NCBI RefSeq assembly: GCF_019805165.1
Contig: NZ_RWIJ01000102.1
Span: forward strand, 62,001 to 126,000
Length of the DNA: 64,000 nucleotides
Reading direction: 5' to 3'
Origin: Azospirillum sp. 412522
Lineage (GTDB): Bacteria; Pseudomonadota; Alphaproteobacteria; Azospirillales; Azospirillaceae
Numbering within the stretch: the stretch's first letter is position 1; each line of letters starts with the position of its first letter. The notes beneath the pieces were generated by a model, which saw only the letters and a list, made by a program, of their open reading frames with translations, made no database searches and was not told the DNA's origin. The position numbers and the translations under genes were made by a program. Positions 34,896-43,459 of this stretch are shown here, piece by piece.

Positions 34896-35300
34896 TCTCG
34901 GGTCCGCTTCGGCACTCGGCAGACGGTTGAATTCGCCCAGGGAACGTGATGTCTGACGACCGTTTTCACGAAGCGGAAAGGGGCGTCACCGCTTCAGAAG
35001 CTGACGCCAGCCGGGGGCGGCTCAACTCCCTGCCCGGCGAGGAGGGGAGGGCGGCATCATGGGTGCCGATCCGGCAGGTTCACAGCCATACAGACATCGG
35101 CGTCAACGGATTTCGGTGCAAAAGGTGGACAGTTCTAATGACGGAATCGCCCCTGATGCAGTCGGCCAATAGAACCCAGTGGCCGACGTCCTGCTAAACG
35201 TTCCCTCATCGACAGCCTCCAGGACCGCTGGAGATAAAGCCGCCGTTTCTGCTTTCAGAGCAATGGCTTGGCAAATCCGTGCAACATGAATCGTGGCGTC

Positions 35301-35363
35301 GTGTAACACTTTTTCGAAGCCGTGTAACAGCTTCTGCGGCCGGTGTATTACCTCTTCGAAACC
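35301..35363 (+). repeat. Three tandem 21-bp iteron-like direct repeats
   Basis: Units begin at 35301 (GTGTAACACTTTTTCGAAGC), 35322 (GTGTAACAGCTTCTGCGGCC) and 35343 (GTGTATTACCTCTTCGAAAC). The exact 21-base period equals two helical turns, as for initiator-binding iterons. No rep gene is adjacent: the replicase-like gene lies 15 kb away and its broken copy 17 kb away. Confidence 0.6.
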
Positions 35364-35405
35364 TGCGCCGAGCGGCGGATCACCGTCTGGCAGGGCGTTA
35401 AGATG

Positions 35406-35444
35406 CCGGTACCGTACGGTATTTTACCGGTACGATACGGTACA
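35406..35444. promoter_or_regulatory. GTACGG palindrome cluster
   Basis: TACCGTACGGTA at 35410-35421 is a perfect 12-bp palindrome. TACCGGTACGATACGGTA at 35425-35442 is a related imperfect one. This looks like adjacent binding sites of a dimeric DNA-binding protein, placed 43 bases after the 21-bp repeats. Confidence 0.5.
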
Positions 35445-35539
35445 GCAGTCAGACGCCCTCCGGGCAGCCGCTGGAGGATCTCGGCCGAGCAGCTCGACGG
35501 CACTGATGTCATCGCATGCAGGTGTTGGGGAAGGTCCTC

Positions 35540-36934
35540 TCAGTGATCCTTCCAGTTCAGTCCCGCGGTCTTCATTCTGTCCCAGAACGTCCGCTTCTGC
35601 CGGTGGCTCGCCACAACCTGTTCGCGGTAGGCATCCTGAGGTGGGTGTCCGAACCAGTCGTCGACGGCGGGGAGCAAGCGTTCCGCCGCGGCCAAGTCGC
35701 GGACAGCATGCTCGTACTGCGTGGACTGCGCCCGCGCCAGGACGGCGTCGGCCATGCTGCGGTAGAGCAGGACGGCGGCAAGGGGATAATCGGCCTCCAG
35801 CGCCTGCGCGGCGGCGCGTAGTCTGCTGTACAGGTCGCCGTTCATCTCGCCGACGCGGGTCAACACGAGGTTCGCCGCAGCATCCAGATCCAGGCTGATC
35901 AGCAGGTTGAGCGCGGCATGCGGCTCGCGATGCTGACGGGCCAGTGTCACGGCCGTTGCCCGCACCCGGTCGTGCTCTCCGTCCGGCAGATGAGCGAGGT
36001 ATGCGCGGAGGATGTGCTCGGACAGGCTGCCGGTGAACATCTTCCAGCGGACTGCCTGAACGTCCTCGTGACGGCCCAGCAGTTCTAGGAGACGAACACG
36101 GAGATCATCGATCTCCCATTGCCGGTGTCCCGGGACGTCCGCCTGCTCAACCCGCGCTAGGGCTTCGGCCGCGCGCCCAGCTTCAACGAGGCGTTCGCAG
36201 ATCTCCTTGAGGACGTGGCTCTCGGTCCCGGCGAGCCGGTGCGCAGCGATGAAGCCGTCGACATCCCCGCGGGCATCCGCGATCTGCTGGAGCCCTCGTG
36301 TCAGAGGCCACGTCCGCGCCTCCTCGTCCTGGGTCCGGCAACATTCCAGGTCACCGCGGATCCGGCGCTCCAGTTCGTCCAATCCTTCCGGCCCCAATGC
36401 CTCCTTGAAGGCGATGACGATACCACCGTGAACGCCGTAGCTGTCCTTGGTGAGGATGCCGAAGACATCGCGGGCCAACTGCACCCGGTCGCGGTCTGGC
36501 ACCGCCGCCCATGCTGTACCGAGGTCGCCGACGGCTCGCTTGAGCACGTCACCGATCAGGCCGTCGGAATCGTCGGAGCGGTCGAACACCGCGGCGTCGA
36601 GCAGGATGAAGCGACCGAGCAGCTCGGCAGCCGCTGAGGGATGTTCCGGGAGGAGGTCCCGGACAATGGCTTCGCGGACCCGGTCAAGGTCGGCAGCCAG
36701 CGATGAGCTCTCGCGGTAGCCGTAGAACCGGCGATCAGATTTGATCCGCTGGATTTCCTCGGACAAGGTCTGCGGCAGTCGGTCGCCGCTGCCCCGTGAC
36801 GCCAGGGCAAGACGGAGAGCCTGATGCAGGCCCGCGTCCTGATAGGCATGCTCGACGAGGATCTCCGCCAGCCGCCGAGCACCGAGAGCCTCGACAGCCT
36901 CTACAGTGATATCGAGTTCCTCGTTCTCGACCAT
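35540..36934 (-). CDS. DUF6880-like helical repeat protein
   Basis: Protein of 464 residues, almost entirely alpha-helical with TPR-like periodicity (for example ICERLVEAGRAAEALARVEQ and YPLAAVLLYRSMADAVLARA). The N-terminus LGARRLAEILVEHAYQDAGL and overall layout resemble DUF6880 proteins, which are often described with SWIM zinc-finger partners. No SWIM motif occurs here. Probably a scaffold; function unknown. It is transcribed alone on the minus strand. Confidence 0.6.
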   Translation of the reverse strand: MVENEELDITVEAVEALGARRLAEILVEHAYQDAGLHQALRLALASRGSGDRLPQTLSEEIQRIKSDRRFYGYRESSSLAADLDRVREAIVRDLLPEHPSAAAELLGRFILLDAAVFDRSDDSDGLIGDVLKRAVGDLGTAWAAVPDRDRVQLARDVFGILTKDSYGVHGGIVIAFKEALGPEGLDELERRIRGDLECCRTQDEEARTWPLTRGLQQIADARGDVDGFIAAHRLAGTESHVLKEICERLVEAGRAAEALARVEQADVPGHRQWEIDDLRVRLLELLGRHEDVQAVRWKMFTGSLSEHILRAYLAHLPDGEHDRVRATAVTLARQHREPHAALNLLISLDLDAAANLVLTRVGEMNGDLYSRLRAAAQALEADYPLAAVLLYRSMADAVLARAQSTQYEHAVRDLAAAERLLPAVDDWFGHPPQDAYREQVVASHRQKRTFWDRMKTAGLNWKDH

Positions 36935-37012
36935 TCCTTCGTCCCCTGTCGCTGCCCGCGGCTCAGAGCAGACGCTTACGAGGGCATAGCCGCTTTGCCC
37001 CGTCGATGAAGG

Positions 37013-38158
37013 TTAGAGATCATGGTCTTGTTCAATCATGCTCGGTTTTAACCGACGTCGAGGCTTTGCACCGTCTTCTGCTTCCGCGGCCGTCTCGGCG
37101 GGGAGCCGTGCGTCATTGGACGAGGGTAGCTCTTCTTCCGTTTCGAGATCGGGTTCGTCGGGGCCAGATCCCTTGGATTCAGCCGCAACACGGTCCCAAA
37201 AGCGGTTCTCGAATTCGGCCTGCCGTTGTTCTCGGCTGTAACGGCCAGCAAATGCCAAGGCAATGTGACCGGAATTGCGATAGGTTACCGCATCTTCGAC
37301 GTGCGCTGCGAAGCCTCGCCCAACCTCATTGGGATCGACAGCTTCATAGACAAGCCCAACCAGTTTGGTCAGCACGCTGTTGTCGCCCTGCGTCGCGCCT
37401 TTTCCGTTAGGCCTCCACGCTTCGACCAGCTCCAGGCAGGCCCAAGCGGCCACGAGCCCCGCCGAAGGACCGAGCAATGCGGGTCGTCCTTTTGCGGCAG
37501 GCAGGGACTTGAGGACCTCCTTGGCTGCGGCAATGAGGCGGCCGGTCGGATCGATATCGGACGCAACCATCGCCTCGACCTCAAGGGCCAAATCCCTCGC
37601 GAGACGGCTGGGGCCGCAGGGAGTATGGCCAATTACTTCCGACAACCGGATGCTGTTCTTGAGGTTTCGTGATTTTGCAGCGGATTCTATCCCTCGCCGT
37701 CTCCGGGCTGCGGCAATGAGCCACCCGGCTCCCACCCGCCGATTGGCCTTCGCCAGCTGGCTTGGCGCTACTGTTGGAGCGGATGCCGACCTGGAAATGG
37801 CGTGCCGAAGGAGAACCTCTTCGATTTGCATCTGTGCATGCCGCCCGGCGCGACCTCGTCGGAAGATTTCCTGAATGCCTTCGGCCTGTTCGATGACATC
37901 CGTCAGGACTTTGCGGAGATGCGCCGAGTTCGCTCCGGCGCTCACCTTCTCATCGTCGTACGCTCTCTCCGTCGCCCTGATCACAATGGACAGATCACCA
38001 AGAGCCGCTTCCACGAGCGGAGAGGCGTGGTGAATGCGTAGTTCCTCAAGGGCGCGCTCTTGCACGGCTCCGAGGTTGCGGTGGGCATTCCGGGCCAGCG
38101 GATCAGCGGCCAAGGTCTGCACCAGGGCAACGGCGTCTACAATTCTGGAATCGACCAT
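37013..38158 (-). CDS. Hypothetical protein
   Basis: Protein of 381 residues, mainly helical with an acidic C-terminal tail (ESKGSGPDEPDLETEEELP). Segments such as VVDSRIVDAVALVQTLAADP, then AALGDLSIVIRATERAYDD give no known family. One weakly hydrophobic stretch (LLGPSAGLVAAWACLELVEA) may be a buried helix rather than a membrane anchor. The gene stands alone between the DUF6880-like gene and a methyltransferase. Confidence 0.6.
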   Translation of the reverse strand: MVDSRIVDAVALVQTLAADPLARNAHRNLGAVQERALEELRIHHASPLVEAALGDLSIVIRATERAYDDEKVSAGANSAHLRKVLTDVIEQAEGIQEIFRRGRAGRHAQMQIEEVLLRHAISRSASAPTVAPSQLAKANRRVGAGWLIAAARRRRGIESAAKSRNLKNSIRLSEVIGHTPCGPSRLARDLALEVEAMVASDIDPTGRLIAAAKEVLKSLPAAKGRPALLGPSAGLVAAWACLELVEAWRPNGKGATQGDNSVLTKLVGLVYEAVDPNEVGRGFAAHVEDAVTYRNSGHIALAFAGRYSREQRQAEFENRFWDRVAAESKGSGPDEPDLETEEELPSSNDARLPAETAAEAEDGAKPRRRLKPSMIEQDHDL

Positions 38159-38339
38159 AACGCGATCACGAAATTAACGGATGGACGGATAGGCTATGTA
38201 CGCTCTGCTTCCATGTCCAACGGAAACGAGCGTGGCCTTCCCCAGCTAAATGCCGGTTTTATGCTGGATTTGCCGATGGCTCAGGAGTTGCGATCGCAGA
38301 CGACAAGAGAGACCTTCCCCACGCAAACGGAGAAACGCG

Positions 38340-39146
38340 ATGGAGACGGTCACGATCGGTTCTGCCACCCTCGTTCGCGGCGACGCCCGCGACGTGCTTG
38401 CCTCCACGACCGACAAGGCGGTCGATCTTATTTTCACCGATCCGCCCTTCGGGCACCGCAATAACGACAATGGCGACCTCATCAGCCGCCGTGAACCCGC
38501 CCTGGGGCACGGGCCTGCCCGCACCGGGCGTCCCATCGCCAACGATGGTCGCGAGGAGGCCGACGAGCTGGTTCGCTTCCTTTTCAACGAGGCTCGGCGT
38601 CTTCTGCCGCCCGGCGCCGTCCTGGCTTGTTGCTGCGGGGGTGGCGGGTTGACAATGGCGCGCTGGACGCTCTGGATGGAAGAACTCCTCGGTCACAAGA
38701 TGACGGTGATTTGGGACAAGGGATTCGGCATGGGCTGGCATTACCGCCGCTCGTACGAAGTTGTTCTGACCGGGCAGCGGCCCGGGGGTAAGAGCCGCTG
38801 GTACGACACCACGCGCCGGGTGACCAACGTCATCCGTCCCGACGACGGCATCAAGCGCATCATTCCCAAGGCCGAAGACCACCCGACGCCGAAGCCGCCT
38901 GCGCTGGCCGGACACTTCATTGCGCTGCACTCGCAGCCTGGCCATCTGGTGGTGGATCCCTTTATGGGCGGCGGTTCTACGGCTGAGGCCGCCATTCTGG
39001 CGGAACGCCGCTTCTTGGGTGTGGAGCTTGATACCCGTTTCTTCGACATGGCCTGTCAGCGTGCCGAGCGCGCCGAGAAGCTCCGCAGGATGCTTGCGGA
39101 AGGTGGAGCCAACCAGAACGAGAAGGACGGTGCTAAGGCCGGGTAG
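38340..39146 (+). CDS. Orphan DNA methyltransferase (N6-adenine or N4-cytosine type)
   Basis: Protein of 268 residues. DPPFGHRNND at residues 34-43 is the catalytic motif IV, and VVDPFMGGGSTAEAA near the C-terminus is the SAM-binding motif I. The order IV before I is that of beta-class enzymes. DPPF leaves the modified base uncertain. There is no restriction endonuclease beside it, so it is an orphan, as often found on plasmids and phages. ATG 38340 is preferred to earlier frames. A strong terminator follows. Confidence 0.88.
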   Translation: METVTIGSATLVRGDARDVLASTTDKAVDLIFTDPPFGHRNNDNGDLISRREPALGHGPARTGRPIANDGREEADELVRFLFNEARRLLPPGAVLACCCGGGGLTMARWTLWMEELLGHKMTVIWDKGFGMGWHYRRSYEVVLTGQRPGGKSRWYDTTRRVTNVIRPDDGIKRIIPKAEDHPTPKPPALAGHFIALHSQPGHLVVDPFMGGGSTAEAAILAERRFLGVELDTRFFDMACQRAERAEKLRRMLAEGGANQNEKDGAKAG

Positions 39147-39169
39147 TGGCCTTCGTCAGGAGAAAATGG

Positions 39170-39201
39170 ACCCAGGGGTTGGACGCCCCTGGGTTTTCCT
39201 T
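39170..39201 (+). terminator. Rho-independent terminator after the methyltransferase
   Basis: ACCCAGGGG (39170-39178) pairs with CCCCTGGGT (39186-39194) around a 7-base loop and is followed by a T-rich run. It lies 24 bases after the methyltransferase stop. It lies between two convergent genes and may serve both. Confidence 0.85.
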
Positions 39202-39232
39202 ATGGAGAACCGTGGCGCAAACCATGGTTGCG

Positions 39233-39898
39233 TCAGAGCTCCAGGACCCAAGGCTCGGCCATGGCCAAGCCCCGCACCCGACAGCCGCCCGGTAGCTCTC
39301 CTTCGTAGGCATAATGATGGTGCCCATGGATGACAAGGCGGGCCTTGCATGCCGTGGCGGCCTGATCGATACCGGCGAAGCCCGAGCGATGGGTGGTCGG
39401 CGCTTCGTGGGTCACCAGCACGTCGACCGGCCCAACTCCTCGCAGCGCCTCCAGGTCCTCGGGGAAGATCGTCGAACGGTGGCGCAACGGCAGTCCGCTA
39501 CGCCACCTGGCCTGCTTCGGCGTGTGTTCCAACAGGTCGGCCCTGGTCTTCCAGACAGGGGCTTCGTCACCGAGACGCGGGTGCCACACCCTTCCGCGGA
39601 AGACGCCGCCTAGACCGGCGATGCGCACACCGTCCAGCTCGACGGCCCGGCCGTGCAGGTTTCCTTCAGGGTGATCGTCAAACAGCAATGGATACCGCTC
39701 TGGGTGGTCCGTATCATGGTTGCCCGCGATGTAGAACACCCTCACACCGGCGTCGAACAGGGGCGCCAGAACCTGGCGAAGCGGCTCTTCGAGCTCACAA
39801 TCGCCGACAATGAAGACAGCCTGGGGCTGGTGCCGGGTGCAGGCTTCGAGGAGCGGCCGCCATTCGCCATGAGGATCGCCGTAGAAGATGATGGTCAT
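39233..39898 (-). CDS. Calcineurin-like metallophosphoesterase
   Basis: Protein of 221 residues with all metallophosphoesterase motifs: GDPHGEW (Asp8, His10), GDCELE, GNHD, VTHEAP and GHHHYA. It should hydrolyse phosphomono- or diesters with two metal ions; the substrate is unknown. Its ATG lies two bases after the stop of the FtsH-like gene, so they form an operon. The family is found on some phages and plasmids. Confidence 0.88.
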   Translation of the reverse strand: MTIIFYGDPHGEWRPLLEACTRHQPQAVFIVGDCELEEPLRQVLAPLFDAGVRVFYIAGNHDTDHPERYPLLFDDHPEGNLHGRAVELDGVRIAGLGGVFRGRVWHPRLGDEAPVWKTRADLLEHTPKQARWRSGLPLRHRSTIFPEDLEALRGVGPVDVLVTHEAPTTHRSGFAGIDQAATACKARLVIHGHHHYAYEGELPGGCRVRGLAMAEPWVLEL

Positions 39899-39900
39899 GA

Positions 39901-41979
39901 TCAGCGTCCTGCGCGCGTTGTGGGCGTCCAGACTGCGGAGTTTGGTGTTTCCGGGCGTTCACCCTTGGCGTCGGCGCTGGCGACCGGGCAGACCATCATC
40001 GCTTTCCGCAACATGGCCTCGATCTCGTCACCTCCGATGGTCTCCCGGTCAATGAGCGCGTTCGCGATGTCCTCGACCTCATGGCGATGCTGCTCCACCA
40101 AAGTCTTCGCCTCGGCATAAGCGTCGGTCAGCATCTTGGATACCCGGTCGGCAAGGTCCGGCTTGAGAGCCAGCATGGAGCCGATCGTGTCGGGCGACGG
40201 CAGGCCCAGCCATAGCAGACCGTGTTCCCCCTCGTCCAAGCCAAAGGAGCAGAGTGCCGACACGGCCAAAGCCGTCGCCCTGGCCAGGTCGCTGGTGTGA
40301 TCGCCGCCCGCTCCGGCCGACACGTCGCCGAACAGCACCTCTTCGGCTGCCCGTCCAGCGAGAAGCTGCCGGAGCGTTGCTGCGACTTCGGCGCGGGTCA
40401 TCGGCCCAGCGTTTTCCAGGTTGGCGGTCACCCCTCCTCCCGTCGTAGCCGTCCCCCGGATGGAGGCACGGATCAGCGCACCCGGCCGTTCGATCGCAAT
40501 GACCAGCGCATGCCCCGCCTCATGGACCGCATACCGCCTGTCCAGTTCAGGTGTCCGAGGACGGTGGGCTCCGCGGATTTCGGCGATGAGGTCGTCGATT
40601 GCGATGTCACGATTCCCGTGCCGGGCACGGCGCCGTGCACCGCGAACCCAGCGCTCGCAGTCGGCGCCGGTGCCGCCGAGTGCGAGTGCGGCCGCCATGG
40701 CCAAGTCAACGCCGTCCAGATCTGTGCTGAGATAATCCCGCAAGATAGCCGCGAGGGCACTCCGATCCGGCAGTTGGAGACGGATGGTGCGGTCAAGGCG
40801 GCCGGATCGCGTGAGCGCGGGGTCGAGGCGATCAGGGTGGTTGCACGCGCCGACCACGACAACGCCTTCGCGGCCGCCGATACCGTCCAACTCCTCAAGC
40901 AGCGCGTTGACCACCTGAATGTTGTAGTCTTGATGATCAGTGAACTTGGCTCGGTTGCCCACACTGTCGACCTCGTCCAGGAACAGAATGCAAGGGGCAG
41001 TTGCACGGGCCTCATCGAACGTCGCCGCCATAGCCCGCAACATGTCGCCCAGGTGCCCCGCCGCCTGCCACCGGCTCAAGGAGCCGGTCACGAGCGGCAC
41101 GTCGCAGGACCCGGCCAACGCGCGGGCGAAGGTCGTCTTCCCAGTGCCGGACGGTCCGGCTAGCAAGGCCCCGCGGTCGACCGCTGACCACGGCAACTTC
41201 CCCTGCCGGTAGTCGGCGAGGTCGCGCACGAGCGCCATCCCCCAGTCCACCGCCTCATCCATTCCGCGCATCTGTGCGAGGGTCGCTGTGGGTTGCTTCG
41301 CCTTGGCTTCCAGCAGCGTGCGCAGGCGGGCGACGTAGTCGTCGGCGTCCTGCCCCGGGCGACGGGCGAGGCGCAGATCCTCAACCGTGATAAGGCGGCA
41401 CCGGGCGTCGGAAATCGTCAGGGACGGCGGGGTGCCGACAAGCGCGGTAACCACCTCCCTGAGCGCGTCTGCATCCAGAGGCGGGATGACGGCCCGAACG
41501 TCGGCGACACGAAGCAGGTCGCGCGGCAGATGCCGCTCCGGCGCGGGGCTGAAGCCGAAGATGGAGCGCCTTGCGCTGAGTGCAGCCGATACACCCTCGT
41601 TTCCGACGTCCGGCCGGTGTTCCTTCTTGAAACCGTCGCGCCGACACTCGAACCACGCTCCCGCCAGATGGGGCTGAGGCAGGTGGGGGCGCGTGATCGT
41701 ATCGGCATCTTCCGGTGCGGCATCGGCGCCACCGAGAAGGCAGCCCCAGGCATTTGCGATGGCGTTGAGCCAGCCCGCGCTCGGGACCTGCACGACAGCA
41801 GCGATAGCATGGGCGATCGTGGCGATTTTCAGGACCGGCGAGGAATCCAGCACGCGCCTCACCAAGACGAGCGCGGCTACCTCGGCGGGATCACGAGCCT
41901 CCTCGGTTTGAGGGGCGCTGGTGAAGGGGAACTCGTCGCAATCGTCGACTGATTGCGCCACCGCATTGCGGGCTGACAT
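39901..41979 (-). CDS. FtsH-like AAA ATPase / M41 zinc peptidase
   Basis: Protein of 692 residues. The first ~230 residues lack the two membrane helices of true FtsH and are of unknown fold. The AAA module has Walker A GPSGTGKT (275-282), Walker B CILFLDEVDS and an SRH-like RSGRLDRTIRLQLPDR. The peptidase domain has AVHEAGHALV (HEXXH) and TSDLARATALAVSAL with the third zinc ligand. It therefore resembles a soluble, plasmid-encoded FtsH relative. GAAGAAGG precedes the ATG. Its pairing with a phosphoesterase gene is unusual. Confidence 0.88.
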   Translation of the reverse strand: MSARNAVAQSVDDCDEFPFTSAPQTEEARDPAEVAALVLVRRVLDSSPVLKIATIAHAIAAVVQVPSAGWLNAIANAWGCLLGGADAAPEDADTITRPHLPQPHLAGAWFECRRDGFKKEHRPDVGNEGVSAALSARRSIFGFSPAPERHLPRDLLRVADVRAVIPPLDADALREVVTALVGTPPSLTISDARCRLITVEDLRLARRPGQDADDYVARLRTLLEAKAKQPTATLAQMRGMDEAVDWGMALVRDLADYRQGKLPWSAVDRGALLAGPSGTGKTTFARALAGSCDVPLVTGSLSRWQAAGHLGDMLRAMAATFDEARATAPCILFLDEVDSVGNRAKFTDHQDYNIQVVNALLEELDGIGGREGVVVVGACNHPDRLDPALTRSGRLDRTIRLQLPDRSALAAILRDYLSTDLDGVDLAMAAALALGGTGADCERWVRGARRRARHGNRDIAIDDLIAEIRGAHRPRTPELDRRYAVHEAGHALVIAIERPGALIRASIRGTATTGGGVTANLENAGPMTRAEVAATLRQLLAGRAAEEVLFGDVSAGAGGDHTSDLARATALAVSALCSFGLDEGEHGLLWLGLPSPDTIGSMLALKPDLADRVSKMLTDAYAEAKTLVEQHRHEVEDIANALIDRETIGGDEIEAMLRKAMMVCPVASADAKGERPETPNSAVWTPTTRAGR

Positions 41980-42161
41980 CCGGAGAACCTTCTTCTGCGC
42001 GGGAGGACAGTGCGCTGGCGAGCGGCCAGCAGGCCATCAGCACCGCCGTATCTGAAGGTCGCTTCGCGTCATCGTTTCTGCCCCGAGCGGTGGGAGCCGA
42101 GCAGGGGGGCGGCTCCAGAGTGCGGTGGAGAACCTACATTCGGCTCTCTGATGGCACAACC

Positions 42162-42196
42162 ATGACGATCGGATCGTGACGCGATCCGATCGTCAT
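42162..42196. promoter_or_regulatory. Perfect 15-bp inverted repeat between divergent genes
   Basis: ATGACGATCGGATCG (42162-42176) and CGATCCGATCGTCAT (42182-42196) are perfect arms with a 5-base spacer. The repeat lies between the divergent FtsH-like gene (start 41979) and the gene at 42270. No T-run follows on either side, so an operator is more likely than a terminator. Confidence 0.7.
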
Positions 42197-42269
42197 AGGG
42201 GTGTGCGATTGCTCGCGGCTTGCGGTGGTGTCACCATGGTTCCCCCAAGAGAACCAGGGAATTCCGGAG

Positions 42270-42698
42270 ATGGTGACGCCGAACGCGCATGACGTGACAG
42301 AGAGGATGAAGATCATCCTGCTCCGGTACATTCTCCGGCACCTGTCCCGGGGAGAACCGCGGCCGGACGTCTCGGATCCGGAATTCCGGCGACGAGCTTG
42401 GCGGGCGGCTCGGCGCCTCGAGGTTCGCCGCCTCGAGCGTGGAGATACGACGCCTTTGCTGTCCCAATCGCCGAAGACCGCGGGGCAGTCGACGGCGCAA
42501 CGGACGTGCCAGCATCGCGGCTGGCGGATTGTCCTCTGCCGCAACGGCGGCAAGTGGCACGCCGAAACAGCCCGCGGTCGCCACCCGCAGCTCGTGCTCT
42601 CGGCGCGGCGTCCACGCCGCCGCGATGCCTTCCGGGCCATCTTGGCAATGATCGACTGTGGCGACTTCGGGATCAGGGTGCCGAGACCCGCGCAATGA
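42270..42698 (+). CDS. Hypothetical protein
   Basis: Protein of 142 residues from the ATG at 42270, strongly basic (about 25 arginines). The N-terminal part is helical (ERMKIILLRYILRHLSRGE); the C-terminal part contains CQHRGWRIVLCRNGGKWHAE, a beta-hairpin-like segment. No family was recognised; nucleic-acid binding is possible from charge alone. It is divergent from the FtsH-like gene with the perfect inverted repeat between them. Confidence 0.45.
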   Translation: MVTPNAHDVTERMKIILLRYILRHLSRGEPRPDVSDPEFRRRAWRAARRLEVRRLERGDTTPLLSQSPKTAGQSTAQRTCQHRGWRIVLCRNGGKWHAETARGRHPQLVLSARRPRRRDAFRAILAMIDCGDFGIRVPRPAQ

Positions 42699-43008
42699 AC
42701 GGGGCGCCGTCGCGGCGGCTGTGCATCCAAGCGCGCAGCAGGGCATGGCGTCCGGGGCCGTGGGCGCGGTGGGCGCGATGGAGCAGAAGCGGGCAGCGAT
42801 GAGACCAGGGAGTCCACAGCCGTTGAACGGTGAGCCTATCGTTCATAGATCATCTCCGTATCAGTGCAAGATATCAGCACAATATTATAGATCGCATTTT
42901 TGGAATGAACTACTGCGGCGCGCAATATGTGTTGACAAGGAATTCTCAACGATCAATGGTTGATGCCGTTTTCGACGCCGATGTGGTCACTTGCTGAGGA
43001 TCCGAGCC

Positions 43009-43410
43009 ATGGACGACATGACCTTTGGCATCTTGCTCGGACAGAAGCGTCGCGCCGACACGGTCGAGGCTGTCGGTGTCGCGCTCGCGGAGCGCCTCGG
43101 GCAGGCCAACCAGCAGCGTCAGGCCGACGCGCAGGCCATCACCGCCCTCGAGGAGGAGAACGGAGCCCTGCGCGCCCGGGTCGCAGACCTTGAGCTCAAG
43201 CTGGCCTTGGAAGAAGCCACGGCAGTCGCATCTCAGGCAGTCGTCGATGCCTTCAAGGCACAGCATCCCGACAGTCCTCTTCTGGTACAGGTCGGTACTC
43301 TGAAGAACGGCTCGCCGCTGAGGAGGTCGACCGGAATCTGGATCAATGCCTTCGACGAGGCTGCCAGGAAGCGGAACGTGACGAACCCCGAAGTCTATCG
43401 CGTGGGGTAA
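43009..43410 (+). CDS. Coiled-coil hypothetical protein
   Basis: Protein of 133 residues. Residues 18-75 form a probable coiled coil (LGQANQQRQADAQAITALEE, then ENGALRARVADLELKLALEE). The C-terminal part (PLLVQVGTLKNGSPLRRSTG) is globular. ATG 43009 with GAGGAT ten bases upstream is preferred to an in-frame TTG at 42991. No family was recognised. It is convergent with the DotA/TraY-like gene. Confidence 0.5.
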   Translation: MDDMTFGILLGQKRRADTVEAVGVALAERLGQANQQRQADAQAITALEEENGALRARVADLELKLALEEATAVASQAVVDAFKAQHPDSPLLVQVGTLKNGSPLRRSTGIWINAFDEAARKRNVTNPEVYRVG

Positions 43411-43459
43411 GAGAACGCTCGGTCCACAGTTGAAGCGGCACCGGAAGGTGCCACTTGGG

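Larger units (their letters stand above)
34492..35539. other. 1-kb gene-poor region with iteron-like repeats
   Basis: No gene could be supported, apart from a weak ATG frame at 34949-35197. The region contains four copies of a GTGTAACA-type repeat, three of them in exact 21-base register, and a GTACGG-rich palindrome cluster at 35406-35444. It is a candidate origin or control region. Confidence 0.5.
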
